This document shows positions 8,262-18,035 of a stretch of DNA of 64,000 bases, piece by piece. Under the pieces are notes generated by a model. It saw nothing but the letters and a program-made list of their open reading frames with translations. It had not been told where the DNA came from and did not search any database. Where the stretch lies: contig NZ_CP032703.1 in assembly GCF_007833795.1 (NCBI RefSeq), positions 186,001 to 250,000 of the forward strand, given 5' to 3'. A program made the position numbers and the translations under genes. Source of the DNA: Candidatus Pantoea soli. Its GTDB lineage: Bacteria; Pseudomonadota; Gammaproteobacteria; Enterobacterales; Enterobacteriaceae. The number at the start of each line of letters is the position of its first letter. The first letter of the stretch is position 1.

Positions 8262-9185
8262 ATGGCGCTGGACATTGCCCTGCTGCATGCCGTGGTAGCG
8301 GTTGCCAGAGCAGGCGGGTTTCGTGAGGCTGCGCGCATGACCGGCAGCAACCCTTCACGCTTAAGCGATGCCGTGCGCCGCGCAGAGCAGCAGCTTGGGG
8401 TCAGACTGTTTAACCGCACGACCCGCACGGTGGTACTGACGGAAGCCGGCAGGGTGCTGATGGCGCGCCTGTTGCCGGCAATGAACGAAGTGGATGCCGC
8501 GCTGGATGCGCTGAACAGCTTCCGCACTACGCCAGGCGGTACGCTGCGGCTGAATGTGCCGGTCAGTGCCGCACGGCTGATACTGCCCGCTATTGTGCCG
8601 GGGTTTTTGCAGCGCTATCCGGATATCCGGCTGGAGATTGTGGCGGAAAGCAACGTGCAGGATATTTTCCGCGACAGCTGTGACGCCGGCATTCGCTATG
8701 ACGATCATCTGGAGCAGGATAGCGTGGCACTGCCGATTGGGCCGCGCGTGCAGCGCTTTGCTGCCGCCGCTGCGCCAGCCTACCTGGCAGAATATGGCGT
8801 GCCGCGGCACCCGCGGGATTTGATGCAGCACCGCTGCCTGCATGGCCGCTACGCCACCGGCGTGCTGGCTGAATGGGAGTTTACGCGCGGCGCAGAAAGC
8901 GTGCGCCTGCAGCCGCAGGGGCCGTTGATATGCAGCATCGGCGCGGCGATGGATCTCACGGTTTCAGCCGCGATAGCCGGCGCGGGGGTGGTTTATCTGT
9001 TTGAAGAGTGGTTAAAACCGGCGCTGCAGAGCGGCGCACTACAGCCGCTGCTGACCGAATGGTGGCACAGCTTTTCCGGCCTGTGGCTCTATTACAATGA
9101 TCGGCGGCTGATCCCCGCACCGCTGCAGGCGTTTCTGGACTATATCCGCGAGCGTAACGCTGCACATAGCGACGGAATCGCATAA
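8262..9185 (+). CDS. LysR-family transcriptional regulator
   Basis: A 307-residue LysR-type regulator. Residues 1-60 form the winged helix-turn-helix (AVVAVARAGGFREAARMTGSNPSRLSDAVRRAEQQLG, then LFNRTTRTVVLTEAG). Residues about 88-300 form the periplasmic-binding-like effector domain (LRLNVPVSAARLILPAIVPGFLQRYPDI onward). ATG 8262 follows a GGGGAGG site at the right distance and removes an 18-residue in-frame extension. The gene is divergent from pdxI with two short dyads between them. That arrangement usually means the LysR protein regulates its neighbour, but the effector is unknown. The helix-turn-helix reads S-N-P-S-R-L-S-D rather than the usual S-Q-P-A-V-S-R, a pattern found in the subgroup acting on oxidoreductase genes. 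Confidence 0.8.
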   Translation: MALDIALLHAVVAVARAGGFREAARMTGSNPSRLSDAVRRAEQQLGVRLFNRTTRTVVLTEAGRVLMARLLPAMNEVDAALDALNSFRTTPGGTLRLNVPVSAARLILPAIVPGFLQRYPDIRLEIVAESNVQDIFRDSCDAGIRYDDHLEQDSVALPIGPRVQRFAAAAAPAYLAEYGVPRHPRDLMQHRCLHGRYATGVLAEWEFTRGAESVRLQPQGPLICSIGAAMDLTVSAAIAGAGVVYLFEEWLKPALQSGALQPLLTEWWHSFSGLWLYYNDRRLIPAPLQAFLDYIRERNAAHSDGIA

Positions 9186-9189
9186 AAAA

Positions 9190-9217
9190 AGCCGGAGGCG
9201 GTTTCCCGCTTCCGGCT
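9190..9217 (-). terminator. Terminator for dat-ddc
   Basis: AGCCGGAGGCGG (9190-9201) pairs with CCGCTTCCGGCT (9206-9217), one G-U pair, loop TTTC. On the minus strand the stem is followed by seven T, an intrinsic terminator 20 bases beyond the ddc stop. On the plus strand the trailing tract is weak, so its use by the LysR gene is less certain. Confidence 0.8.
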
Positions 9218-9236
9218 TCTCTGTACTGACGATAAA

Positions 9237-10703
9237 TCAGGCGTTAAGCAGCTGATTCGCCGTTTTTTCCACCAGCGCCAGCAGCGTTTTCACATCGTCC
9301 AGCGTGACGGTCGGGTTAAGCAGCGTCAGTTTCAGGCAGGTGACGCCTTCGCTCTCGGTCACGCCCACGTTGGCGCGACCCGATTCCAGCAGAGCATCGC
9401 CAATACGCTGGTTAAACAGCGCAACCTGAGCGATATCGCTCATGTGCTCCGGACGATAGCGGAACAGCACGCTTGCCAGCTGAGGCTGCATCACCAGCTC
9501 CAGACGCGGCTCGTCCGCAACAAAGCGGGCCACTTCCTGTGCCAGGCTCACGCCATGATCGATGATCGCGGCGTACTGTTTCTGACCCAGCGCTTCCAGA
9601 CCCATCCACAGTTTCAGCGCATCGAAACGGCGCGTGGTCTGCAGTGATTTGGACACCAGGTTTGGCACGCCAGCTTCTTCATCGAACTCCGAGTTCAGAT
9701 AAGCCGCCTGATAGCGCATCAGCTCATAGTGACGCGCATCTTTCAGCAGAAACGCACCGCAGCTGATGGTCTGGAAAAACTGTTTATGGAAATCCAGCGT
9801 CACGGAATCCACCAGCTCCAGGCCATCAAGGTAATCACGGTATTTCTCTGACAGCAGCAGCGCACCGCCCCAGGCTGCATCAACATGCACCCAGATGTTG
9901 TGTTCGGCTGCGATGCCCGCGATTTCGCGCAGGGGATCGATGGCGCCGGCGTCGGTTGTCCCGGCGGTTGCCACGATCGCCAGGATCTGCTCACCGTTGG
10001 CTTTGGCCTGCGCCAGTTTGGCTTTCAGGTCATTAACATCCATACGCGCAAAGCGATCGGATTTCACCTGCACCACAGACTGATAGCCGTGGCCAAGCAG
10101 CGCCATGTTCTTTTGCACTGAGAAGTGCGCATTTTCAGAACACAGCACTTTGATCTTACGCAGATCGCCGGTGATGCCATCCTGCTGCACAGAATGCCCC
10201 TCACGGGCATAAAACGCATCGCGTGCCAGCATCAGGCCCATCAGGTTGCTCTGCGTGCCGCCGCTGGTGAAGACCCCGGCATCGCCCGCCGGATAACCCA
10301 CCTGCGCGCGCAGCCATTCAATCAGTTTGATTTCAATAATGGTGGCTGACGGGCTCTGATCCCACGAATCCATGCTCTGGTTAGTGGCGTTGATCAGCAC
10401 TTCTGCCGCCTGGCTGACCACCAGACTTGGACAATGCAGGTGTGCCACACACTGCGGGTGATGCACCGCCAGGCTGTCTTTCAGGAAATATTCAATCGCA
10501 CGTTCAATCGCGGCCTGGTTGCCCAGGCCGTCTGGATTGAAGTCGAGCGTGATACGCTCGCGCAGTTCGGCAACGGTTTTGCCCTGATACATTTCAGGCT
10601 GTTGCAGCCACTGCACAACCGCGGCGCTGCTCTGGGCAATCGCCTGCTGGTACGCCTCAATGCTCTTTGCAGAGGCGGCCAGAATCGGGTTTACTTCAGA
10701 CAT
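9237..10703 (-). CDS. ddc: L-2,4-diaminobutyrate decarboxylase
   Basis: A group II PLP decarboxylase of 488 residues that converts L-2,4-diaminobutyrate to 1,3-diaminopropane. The sequence shows FTSGGTQSNLMGLMLARDAF, SENAHFSVQKNMALLG, ATAGTTDAGAIDPL, HVDAAWGGALLLS with the cofactor aspartate, and the Schiff-base lysine in TLDFHKQFFQ. These match the Ddc enzymes of Acinetobacter and Enterobacter. It lies 12 bp downstream of dat, the gene for the enzyme that makes its substrate, so the two are certainly one operon. A terminator follows 20 bp after the stop. 1,3-diaminopropane is known from Acinetobacter as a polyamine influencing motility and surface behaviour; its role here is inference. Confidence 0.9.
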   Translation of the reverse strand: MSEVNPILAASAKSIEAYQQAIAQSSAAVVQWLQQPEMYQGKTVAELRERITLDFNPDGLGNQAAIERAIEYFLKDSLAVHHPQCVAHLHCPSLVVSQAAEVLINATNQSMDSWDQSPSATIIEIKLIEWLRAQVGYPAGDAGVFTSGGTQSNLMGLMLARDAFYAREGHSVQQDGITGDLRKIKVLCSENAHFSVQKNMALLGHGYQSVVQVKSDRFARMDVNDLKAKLAQAKANGEQILAIVATAGTTDAGAIDPLREIAGIAAEHNIWVHVDAAWGGALLLSEKYRDYLDGLELVDSVTLDFHKQFFQTISCGAFLLKDARHYELMRYQAAYLNSEFDEEAGVPNLVSKSLQTTRRFDALKLWMGLEALGQKQYAAIIDHGVSLAQEVARFVADEPRLELVMQPQLASVLFRYRPEHMSDIAQVALFNQRIGDALLESGRANVGVTESEGVTCLKLTLLNPTVTLDDVKTLLALVEKTANQLLNA

Positions 10704-10715
10704 TTACTCTTCCAG

Positions 10716-12101
10716 TCAAACAGGTTTCACGCCTGCGCCAATCAGCGCCTGCTCAAATTTATCCAGGAACACCGCCAGCTCTTCATTGCTGATCAGCAGT
10801 GATGGCAGCAGACGCAGCACCGCACCGTGACGGCCACCGCGCTCCAGGATCAGACCTGCTTCAAAACATTTTTTCTGCAGCAGGGCAGAGAGCTCGCCAT
10901 CAGCTGGCAGGCTGCCCATGTGGTCCGCAGGCTGATCCGGCTTGACGATCTCAATACCGATCATCATGCCCAGACCGCGCACGTGGCCAATCACCGGGAA
11001 GCGCTTCGCCATCTCGTTCAGCTGCGCTTTCAGCCACTCACCCTGTTCAGCCACTTTACCGGCGATGTTCTGCTCGGTCAGGACTTTCAGCGTGGCCAGA
11101 CCGGTGGCCATGGCCAGCTGGTTACCGCGGAAGGTACCGGTGTGGTGACCCGGTGACCAGGCATCAAATTCCTTCTTAATACCCAGCACCGCCAGTGGCA
11201 GACCGCCACCCACAGCTTTAGACATCACAATGATGTCCGGCTCAATGCCGGCGTGCTCGAAGGCAAAGAATTTACCGGTACGGGCAAAGCCAGCCTGCAC
11301 TTCATCCAGGATCAGCAGAATGCCGTGCTCTTCAGTGACTTTACGGATACGCTGCAGCCACTCAGCCGGCGCCGGGTTCACGCCGCCTTCGCCCTGAACG
11401 GCTTCGAGGATCACGGCAGCCGGTTTACGGACGCCGCTTTCCACGTCGTTGATCAGGTTTTCAAAATAGTAGGTCAGCGCTTTCACGCCGGCTTCACCGC
11501 CGAGACCCAGCGGGCAACGGTACTGATGCGGATACGGCATAAACTGCACTTCCGGCATCATGCCGTTAACGGCTTCTTTTGGCGACAGGTTGCCGGTAAC
11601 CGCCAGCGCGCCGTGCGTCATGCCGTGATAACCGCCAGAGAAGCTGATTACGCCGCTGCGGCCGGTGACTTTCTTCGCCAGCTTCAGCGCGGCTTCCACA
11701 GCATCAGCGCCGGACGGACCGGTAAACTGCAGGCAGTACTCTTTACCCTGGCCTGGCAGCAGCGAGAGCAGGGATTCAGAGAACTGATCTTTCAGTGGTG
11801 TCGTTAAATCCAGAGTATGTAACGGCAAGCCGCTGGTAATGACATTTTGGATGCTCTGCAGAACATCAGGATGGTTATGACCAAGTGCCAGCGTCCCTGC
11901 GCCAGCCAGACAGTCAAGATATTGCTTATTCTCAACATCCGTAATCCACACGCCGCTGGCTTTGGCAATCGCTAAAGGCAACTTGCGCGGGTAACTCCTG
12001 ACGTTAGATTCAAACTCAGCCTGACGGGCTAAGAATGCGTCGTTGTTTCCGTTGAATGAGTTGGCACCAAAAGTATCAATACGGACTTTATCCGTCATCA
12101 T
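10716..12101 (-). CDS. dat: L-2,4-diaminobutyrate:2-oxoglutarate aminotransferase
   Basis: A 461-residue class III PLP aminotransferase that makes L-2,4-diaminobutyrate from aspartate semialdehyde, with glutamate as donor. Diagnostic stretches are [19 protein letters not shown] at the N-terminus, [68 protein letters not shown], and the cofactor lysine in [17 protein letters not shown]. These match Dat from Acinetobacter and enterics rather than EctB. The ectoine genes ectA and ectC are absent. GGAGA precedes ATG 12101. It is cotranscribed with ddc. A candidate operator dyad is 108 bp upstream. Confidence 0.9.
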   Translation of the reverse strand: MMTDKVRIDTFGANSFNGNNDAFLARQAEFESNVRSYPRKLPLAIAKASGVWITDVENKQYLDCLAGAGTLALGHNHPDVLQSIQNVITSGLPLHTLDLTTPLKDQFSESLLSLLPGQGKEYCLQFTGPSGADAVEAALKLAKKVTGRSGVISFSGGYHGMTHGALAVTGNLSPKEAVNGMMPEVQFMPYPHQYRCPLGLGGEAGVKALTYYFENLINDVESGVRKPAAVILEAVQGEGGVNPAPAEWLQRIRKVTEEHGILLILDEVQAGFARTGKFFAFEHAGIEPDIIVMSKAVGGGLPLAVLGIKKEFDAWSPGHHTGTFRGNQLAMATGLATLKVLTEQNIAGKVAEQGEWLKAQLNEMAKRFPVIGHVRGLGMMIGIEIVKPDQPADHMGSLPADGELSALLQKKCFEAGLILERGGRHGAVLRLLPSLLISNEELAVFLDKFEQALIGAGVKPV

Positions 12102-12208
12102 ATCTCTCCTTCAACCGGGGCTCGCAGTGGCTGGCCGATTGACTAATTGAACAAAAAAGTATCAGTGGCTTAAAAAACGGGGCCAATATAGAGCCTTTTG
12201 ATGCACAT

Positions 12209-12225
12209 CACAATGATTAATTGTG
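12209..12225. promoter_or_regulatory. Dyad CACAAT-N5-ATTGTG upstream of dat
   Basis: CACAAT (12209-12214) and ATTGTG (12220-12225) are perfect inverted copies separated by GATTA, about 108 bp upstream of the dat start codon in the 210-bp gap before the prepilin peptidase gene. It is a reasonable operator candidate for an unidentified dimeric regulator. No consensus is assigned. Confidence 0.4.
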
Positions 12226-12311
12226 TTTGGAAATGTGTAATTTTTTCATATATGAATCAGGGCGTTGGACAGAAACTGGCCGCTTTTTTTCCCACGTTCT
12301 GTAAACGCGCA

Positions 12312-13073
12312 TTAAATAATCGAGTGAATAAAGACACTTATACCGGCCAGCGACAGCCACGGACCAAACGCCAGCGGCTGATTTTGTGCCCGGGACCAGC
12401 GTAATCGGGCAATAAAAACGGCCAGCAGCGCGGCGCTGCAGGCGAGAAAAAGCACTGCGGGTAAAGCTGATGCCCCCAGCCAGGCTCCCAGCGCGGCCAG
12501 CAGTTTCGCATCACCACCGCCAAGTCCGGGATAGCCGCGCAGAAAGGCATACACGGTGGCCAGTAGCCGAAGAGAGCCATAGCCGGCTGCTGCACCCAGT
12601 ACTGCCTCATCCAGCGTGACCGGCAGCCCGTGCAGCACATTGATCAGCAGACCCAGCCACAGCAGCGGCAGGGTAATCGCATCCGGCAACAGCAGATGTT
12701 CGATATCGATCAGCGAGAGGGCCAGCAGCGCCCAGCTCAGCAGCAGGGCGGCGGCTAATCGTTCAGCAGGCAGCAGCCAGGTCAGGGCCAGAGTGATCAG
12801 CAGGGTCGCGAGTTCCGTCAGCGGGTAGCGCACGCTGATACGGTGCCGGCAGGCACGACAGCGGCCGCGCAGCCTCAGCCAGCTGAGCAGGGGAATCAGA
12901 TCGCTGGCGCGCAGCGCAGAGAAACAGTGGGGACACCGTGAACCGGGCCGCCACAGGGTGACATTGTTGTGTGGATCAGCGAGCTGCTGTGGCAGACGGC
13001 ACACCACCACGTTAATAAAGCTGCCCACCGCCAGCGCAATGAGGCTGACACTTATCCATCCTGCAATCTCCAT
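12312..13073 (-). CDS. Type IV prepilin peptidase (A24 family), orphan
   Basis: A polytopic inner-membrane aspartyl protease of 253 residues that would cleave and N-methylate type IV prepilins or type II secretion pseudopilins. It has the N-terminal methylase domain with VGSFINVVVCRLP and a full zinc tetrad (CPHC and CRAC, about residues 45-77). The catalytic aspartates are in SLIDIEHLLLPD and the GGGDAK motif. ATG 13073 is preceded by AGGAGG; the longer frame begins 7 codons earlier at a GTG. No pilin or secretion genes surround it, so its substrate must be encoded elsewhere. The hydrophobic composition and length fit GspO/PilD-type peptidases. Confidence 0.8.
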   Translation of the reverse strand: MEIAGWISVSLIALAVGSFINVVVCRLPQQLADPHNNVTLWRPGSRCPHCFSALRASDLIPLLSWLRLRGRCRACRHRISVRYPLTELATLLITLALTWLLPAERLAAALLLSWALLALSLIDIEHLLLPDAITLPLLWLGLLINVLHGLPVTLDEAVLGAAAGYGSLRLLATVYAFLRGYPGLGGGDAKLLAALGAWLGASALPAVLFLACSAALLAVFIARLRWSRAQNQPLAFGPWLSLAGISVFIHSII

Positions 13074-13229
13074 CTCGCCTCCTGTCTGCTGCACAGGCGC
13101 ACTCTACGCCGCAGGCGTCAGCGCAGCGAGCAGAAAATCCGTATTGCAGGCAGTTGCAGTCGGTTTTCAGAGCGGGCTCCGGCACTGTGCCGGAAGAGGC
13201 AGCGCATGAGGAGGGCAGGCCGGAGAAGA

Positions 13230-13439
13230 TCAGGCCTGCTGTTTAAACATCTGGATCGCACTTTGTACGTTGCTGGTGGGAAGCGACATCAGACACTCAT
13301 CGTTGAGATAGACGTCATACTGGCCACTATTGTAGCGAAACACGTAAAGCTGCCCGCGGAAGCGCAATCCTTTGGTTTTTACCCCAATGTGATGACGCCG
13401 CAGCGCAGCCTGGGAAAGTCGGTCAATCGCGGTTCTCAT
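13230..13439 (-). CDS. Small conserved-looking protein of unknown function (69 aa)
   Basis: A short, basic, soluble protein of 69 residues starting at the second of two ATG codons (13439), 6 bases after GGAGG; the upstream one is 13442. The body contains RTAIDRLSQAALRRHHIGVK, then RFRGQLYVFRYNSGQYDVYLNDECL, which looks like a small beta-rich fold, and ends in a helix (VQSAIQMFKQQA). I do not recognise the family. Codon use, ribosome site and hydrophobic pattern support a real gene. It lies between the prepilin peptidase and the arn leader, read leftward. A perfect 17-base palindrome centred on 13186 lies in the gap after its stop but lacks a U-tract. Confidence 0.55.
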   Translation of the reverse strand: MRTAIDRLSQAALRRHHIGVKTKGLRFRGQLYVFRYNSGQYDVYLNDECLMSLPTSNVQSAIQMFKQQA

Positions 13440-13700
13440 CATCTGCCTCCATCCGGACACTATCCAGCCGCAGAGTAGGGACTCAAGATTAGGATAACCT
13501 TAAGAAAGGTGCAGGTTAATTTTAGCGCCTCATTAGCCGTTTTGCATTTTTGCTGTTTGCTGCAAGTTAACCCCACAAAGCCATCTTTTCGCCGCTGTTT
13601 CTCCCTCTTTCTTTTTAACCGCCCTCTGAAAGTACAAGCGCAGCGGCTTCTTCTACCAAACCTAAACAACTCAGAAAAAAGCCAGACAGCCATGCGGCCA

Positions 13701-13717
13701 TTTAATGTTGGGTTAAG
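13701..13717 (+). promoter_or_regulatory. Candidate PmrA (BasR) box upstream of arnB
   Basis: TTTAAT (13701-13706), five bases, then GTTAAG (13712-13717) matches the PmrA consensus YTTAAK-N5-YTTAAK at 11 of 12 positions, with the required 11-base period. It lies 218 bp before arnB in an otherwise gene-free 495-bp leader (13440-13934). The rest of that gap shows AT-rich DNA and a half-good CRP-like sequence near 13860. PmrA control of arn is well known in Salmonella. No clear PhoP box was seen. Confidence 0.5.
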
Positions 13718-13934
13718 TTTCAGGGCGTATCTTGTTTCTCCTGACGATAAATTATTTTCGCTAATGTTTTTAAGGGTGCTTGTTATTTTTTAGCGCTTTG
13801 TGCTATCAAATAGATGGAGATTATTTTTCGATTAAACAAAGCGTTATCGCTTTGCTTTATGTGATCTGGATCAGGTAACACAGTGGCGCCTTCTGTGGCA
13901 GTTTTTTTACAGCTTCAAAGATTAAGGTAACTTT

Positions 13935-15071
13935 ATGAGTTTTCTTCCATTCTCGCGTCCGTCACTGGGCGAGGAAGAGTTGGCCGCGGTGAAAGCGGTG
14001 TTTGAATCGGGCTGGATTACCACAGGTCCGCAGAATGCGGCACTGGAAGAGGCGTTTTGCCAGCTAACCGGCAATCAGCATGCGATTGCAGTGAGTTCCG
14101 CCACCGCCGGTATGCACGTCACGCTGCTGGCGCTTGGCCTGCAGCCGGGCGATGAGGTGATTACCCCTTCGCTGACCTGGGTCTCCACGCTGAATATCAT
14201 CACGCTACTGGGCGCGACCCCGGTGATGGTTGATATCGATCGCGATACGCTGATGGTGACCGCCGCGCAGATTGAAGCTGCGATTACGCCGCGGACCCGC
14301 GCCATCATTCCGGTGCACTACGCCGGCGCCCCGGTTGATCTGGACGCCATCCGCGCCGTCGGCGAACGCCACGGCATTCCGGTTATCGAAGACGCGGCCC
14401 ATGCCGCAGGCTGCTATTACCGGGGAGAGCACGTTGGCAACCGCGGCACCGCGATTTTCTCCTTCCATGCCATTAAGAACATGACCTGTGCGGAAGGTGG
14501 CCTGATTGTGACGGATGATGCCGCACTGGCCGATCGCATGCGCAGCCTGAAATTTCACGGCCTTGGGGTGGACGCGTATGACCGTCACACCCATGGACGT
14601 AAGCCGCAGGCAGAAGTTATCTCGCCGGGGTTTAAATACAACCTGCCAGACATCAGTGCAGCGATTGCGCTGGTGCAGCTGAAGAAGCTGCCTGCCATCA
14701 ATGCGCGCCGCGCGGCGATTGCCCAACGCTACCTGAACGAGCTGGCGGATACGCCCTTTCTGCCGCTCACGTCGCCTGCATGGCCGCACCAGCACGCCTG
14801 GCATCTGTTTATCATCCGCGTCGATGAAGCGCGCTGTGGCATCAGCCGCGACGGGCTGATGGAAGCATTGAAAGCGCAGGACATCGGCACCGGCCTGCAC
14901 TTCCGCGCCGCGCATACGCACAAATATTACCGTGAGCGCTATCCACACCTTTCCCTGCCGGAGACCGAATGGAACAGCGATCGTATCTGCTCCATTCCAC
15001 TGTTCCCGGATATGCACGACGACGATGTCACCCGCGTCATCAGTGCCCTGCGCGACATCGCTGGAGTCTGA
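13935..15071 (+). CDS. arnB: UDP-4-amino-4-deoxy-L-arabinose--oxoglutarate aminotransferase
   Basis: A PLP enzyme of 378 residues (DegT/DnrJ/EryC1 family) that aminates UDP-4-keto-arabinose to UDP-L-Ara4N, the committed step toward cationic lipid A. The sequence starts [15 protein letters not shown], shows [37 protein letters not shown] and the internal-aldimine lysine at K181 in [15 protein letters not shown]. Its length equals that of the E. coli enzyme within a few residues. It opens the seven-gene arn operon and is followed directly by arnC. The start is ATG 13935 after a purine-rich AAGGTAA stretch. A candidate PmrA box upstream suggests induction by low magnesium, iron or acid through PmrAB. 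Confidence 0.95.
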   Translation: MSFLPFSRPSLGEEELAAVKAVFESGWITTGPQNAALEEAFCQLTGNQHAIAVSSATAGMHVTLLALGLQPGDEVITPSLTWVSTLNIITLLGATPVMVDIDRDTLMVTAAQIEAAITPRTRAIIPVHYAGAPVDLDAIRAVGERHGIPVIEDAAHAAGCYYRGEHVGNRGTAIFSFHAIKNMTCAEGGLIVTDDAALADRMRSLKFHGLGVDAYDRHTHGRKPQAEVISPGFKYNLPDISAAIALVQLKKLPAINARRAAIAQRYLNELADTPFLPLTSPAWPHQHAWHLFIIRVDEARCGISRDGLMEALKAQDIGTGLHFRAAHTHKYYRERYPHLSLPETEWNSDRICSIPLFPDMHDDDVTRVISALRDIAGV

Positions 15072-15072
15072 C

Positions 15073-16059
15073 ATGCTGGAAGAGAAACCCATCCGTAAAG
15101 TTTCCGTTGTTATCCCGGTGTATAACGAAGAAGAGAGCCTGCCCGAGCTGGTGCGCCGTACTGATGCCGCCTGCAGCACGCTGGGGCTGGAGTATGAAAT
15201 TCTGCTGGTCGACGACGGCAGCGCTGACCGTTCCGCACAGATGATCACCGATGCCGCAGATATGCCCGGCAGCCATGTGGTCGGCGTGCTGCTGAACCGT
15301 AACTACGGTCAGCACTCCGCAATCATGGCCGGATTCAGCCACGTCAGCGGCGATTTGATCATTACGCTGGATGCCGATCTGCAAAACCCGCCGGAAGAGA
15401 TTCCTAATCTGGTGCGGGCGGCGCAGGAAGGCTACGACGTTGTCGGCACCGTGCGCCAGAACCGTCAGGACAGCTGGTTCCGCCGCCGCGCGTCACGCGC
15501 CATCAACCATCTGATCCAGCGCGTAACCGGTAAAGCGATGGGTGATTACGGCTGCATGCTGCGCGCTTATCGCCGCCATATTGTTGATGCCATGCTTAAC
15601 TGCCACGAGCGCAGCACCTTTATTCCGATTCTGGCCAATACCTTTGCGCGTCGCACCATCGAACTGCCGGTGACGCACGCCGAGCGTGAGTTTGGCGATT
15701 CGAAATACAGCTTCATGAAGCTGATTAACCTGATGTATGACCTGGTTACCTGTCTGACCACCACGCCACTGCGTTTGCTGAGTATCGTCGGCAGCCTGAT
15801 CGCACTGGCGGGATTTGCCTTTTCGCTGATCCTGATTGTGCTGCGGCTGTTCCTCGGGCCCGACTGGGCCGGTGACGGCGTCTTTATGCTGTTTGCCGTA
15901 CTGTTTATTTTTGTCGGTGCGCAGTTCATCGGCATGGGGCTGCTTGGCGAGTATATCGGCCGTATTTATAACGATGTCCGCGCCCGCCCGCGCTACTTCA
16001 TTCAACGTGTTATCCATCCGCAGCAAGATGCGCCTTCTGTACAGGAAATTAAGCAATGA
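15073..16059 (+). CDS. arnC: Undecaprenyl-phosphate 4-deoxy-4-formamido-L-arabinose transferase
   Basis: A GT2-family membrane glycosyltransferase of 328 residues that moves L-Ara4-formyl-N from UDP to undecaprenyl phosphate on the cytoplasmic face. The N-terminal catalytic domain has [29 protein letters not shown] and the metal-binding [14 protein letters not shown]. Two C-terminal membrane segments follow (about residues 235-260 and 270-295), then [15 protein letters not shown]. The frame is open upstream inside arnB, but ATG 15073, one base after the arnB stop, gives the family N-terminus. It overlaps arnA by four bases, indicating translational coupling. Confidence 0.95.
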   Translation: MLEEKPIRKVSVVIPVYNEEESLPELVRRTDAACSTLGLEYEILLVDDGSADRSAQMITDAADMPGSHVVGVLLNRNYGQHSAIMAGFSHVSGDLIITLDADLQNPPEEIPNLVRAAQEGYDVVGTVRQNRQDSWFRRRASRAINHLIQRVTGKAMGDYGCMLRAYRRHIVDAMLNCHERSTFIPILANTFARRTIELPVTHAEREFGDSKYSFMKLINLMYDLVTCLTTTPLRLLSIVGSLIALAGFAFSLILIVLRLFLGPDWAGDGVFMLFAVLFIFVGAQFIGMGLLGEYIGRIYNDVRARPRYFIQRVIHPQQDAPSVQEIKQ

Positions 16060-18035
16060 AAACGATCGTCTTCGCCTACGCCGAAATGGGCTGTGCAGGT
16101 ATTACTGCGCTCATCAATGCCGGCTATGAAATCAGCGCCATCTTTACCCATGCGGATACTTCGCCGGAAAGCCACGCGTTTCCGTCCGTGGCACGCCTGG
16201 CGGCAGAACAGGGCATCCCGGTGTACGCCCCGGAAGACGCCAGTCATCCACTGTGGGTAGATCGCATCAAATCCATGCAGCCTGATTTCATTTTCTCTTT
16301 CTATTACCGTGCGTTACTCAGCGACGCCATTCTGAACACCGCCCGCGTCGGGGCGTTTAACCTGCACGGCTCGCTGCTGCCTAAATATCGCGGTCGCGCC
16401 CCGCTGAACTGGGTGCTGGTAAATGGGGAAACCGAAACCGGCGTTACGCTACATCGCATGATCAAACGCGCCGACGCCGGTGACATTGTGGCACAGCAGC
16501 GCGTCGCCATTGACGAGCAGGATAACGCCCTGACGCTGCACCGTAAGCTGGTGGCCTGCGCCACGCTGCTGCTGGAAGGCGCCCTGCCGGCGATGAAACG
16601 CGGCGAAATTGCCGCCACGCCGCAAAATGACAGCGAAGCCACGGTGGTGGGACGCCGTACGCCGGAAGACGGGCGGATTAACTGGGAACTGCCGGCGAAA
16701 AGTGTGAACAACCTGGTGCGTGCCGTAACCGATCCCTGGCCGGGCGCTTTTGCCTTTGCCGGTACGGTGAAGTTCACCGTGTGGAAAGGGCGCGTCCACA
16801 GCGATACGGCTGCGGCAAAACCTGGCACCGTGCTGTCCGTTGAGCCCTTCCTTATCGCCTGCGGCGAAGGGGCGCTGGAAGTGGTCACCGGTCAGAGCGA
16901 CAACGGTGTTTACATGAACGGCAGCCAGCTGGCACAGAGCCTGGGTATGGTGCCAGGCGCGCTGCTCTATTCTCAGCCGGTGGCCGCGGTAAAACGCCGC
17001 ACGCGCGTGCTGATTCTGGGCGTCAACGGTTTTATCGGTAACCACCTGACCGAGCGTCTGTTGCAGGATGACAACTTTGAAGTGTACGGCCTGGATATCG
17101 GCTCTGACGCGATCAGCCGCTTCCTCGACCAGCCGCGTTTCCACTTTGTGGAAGGCGATATCAGCATCCACTCTGAGTGGATTGAGTATCACATCAAAAA
17201 ATGTGATGTGGTGCTGCCGCTGGTGGCGATCGCCACGCCAATCGAGTACACCCGCAATCCGCTGCGCGTGTTTGAGCTCGATTTTGAAGAGAACCTGAAA
17301 ATTATCCGTGATTGCGTGAAATACAAAAAGCGCATCATCTTCCCGTCAACGTCCGAAGTGTACGGTATGTGTACCGACAAGCATTTCGATGAAGATCACT
17401 CTAATCTGGTGGTCGGGCCGATCAACAAACAGCGCTGGATTTATTCCGTTTCCAAACAGCTGCTGGACCGGGTGATCTGGGCTTACGGTGAAAAAGAGGG
17501 CCTGCGCTTTACGCTGTTCCGTCCGTTTAACTGGATGGGCCCGCGCCTGGATAACCTCAACGCGGCACGCATTGGCAGCTCACGCGCCATTACGCAGCTG
17601 ATTCTGAATCTGGTGGAGGGTTCGCCGATCAAGCTGATTGACGGCGGTGCGCAGAAGCGTTGTTTTACCGATATTCGTGACGGCATTGAAGCGCTGTTCC
17701 GGATTATTGAGAACAAAAACAACAACTGCGACGGGCAGATCGTTAACATCGGCAACCCGGAAAACGAAGCCAGTATTAAAGAGCTGGCCGAGCACCTGCT
17801 GGCCAGCTTTGAGCGCCATCCGCTGCGCGATCGCTTCCCGCCGTTTGCCGGCTTCCGCGAAGTCGAAAGCAGCAGTTACTACGGCAAAGGGTATCAGGAC
17901 GTGGAGCACCGCAAGCCGTCGATAAAAAATGCCCGTCGCCTGCTCGACTGGACGCCAACCGTTGCGATGGATACCACGATTGATAACACGCTGGATTTCT
18001 TCCTGCGCACGGTTGAACTGCAGGAAAAGCCATGA
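16056..18035 (+). CDS. arnA: Bifunctional UDP-L-Ara4N formyltransferase / UDP-glucuronate oxidative decarboxylase
   Basis: A two-domain cytoplasmic enzyme of 659 residues. Residues 1-305 are the formyltransferase, with catalytic N102, H104 and D140 at the positions used in E. coli ArnA ([13 protein letters not shown], then IKRAD). Residues about 315-659 are the NAD-dependent decarboxylase of the SDR family ([18 protein letters not shown], then [10 protein letters not shown] and the YSVSK catalytic Tyr-Lys). The decarboxylase makes UDP-4-keto-arabinose for ArnB, and the formyltransferase caps the ArnB product for ArnC. Both domains look intact. It starts inside the last codons of arnC (ATGA) and ends overlapping arnD by four bases. 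Confidence 0.96.
   Translation: MKTIVFAYAEMGCAGITALINAGYEISAIFTHADTSPESHAFPSVARLAAEQGIPVYAPEDASHPLWVDRIKSMQPDFIFSFYYRALLSDAILNTARVGAFNLHGSLLPKYRGRAPLNWVLVNGETETGVTLHRMIKRADAGDIVAQQRVAIDEQDNALTLHRKLVACATLLLEGALPAMKRGEIAATPQNDSEATVVGRRTPEDGRINWELPAKSVNNLVRAVTDPWPGAFAFAGTVKFTVWKGRVHSDTAAAKPGTVLSVEPFLIACGEGALEVVTGQSDNGVYMNGSQLAQSLGMVPGALLYSQPVAAVKRRTRVLILGVNGFIGNHLTERLLQDDNFEVYGLDIGSDAISRFLDQPRFHFVEGDISIHSEWIEYHIKKCDVVLPLVAIATPIEYTRNPLRVFELDFEENLKIIRDCVKYKKRIIFPSTSEVYGMCTDKHFDEDHSNLVVGPINKQRWIYSVSKQLLDRVIWAYGEKEGLRFTLFRPFNWMGPRLDNLNAARIGSSRAITQLILNLVEGSPIKLIDGGAQKRCFTDIRDGIEALFRIIENKNNNCDGQIVNIGNPENEASIKELAEHLLASFERHPLRDRFPPFAGFREVESSSYYGKGYQDVEHRKPSIKNARRLLDWTPTVAMDTTIDNTLDFFLRTVELQEKP

Noticed and set aside
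12245..12258. TTCATATATGAA palindrome resembling lox arm ends
   Set aside because: The two half-arms abut without an 8-base spacer and outer arm bases do not match, so it is not a second lox-like site.
13178..13194. Palindrome TCCGGCAC-T-GTGCCGGA as a terminator
   Set aside because: Perfect stem, but no T-tract on either strand and almost no loop; function unclear.
13509..13793. 94-codon frame in the arn leader
   Set aside because: No ribosome site, low-complexity hydrophobic and Phe-rich product, and overlap with the PmrA-box region.
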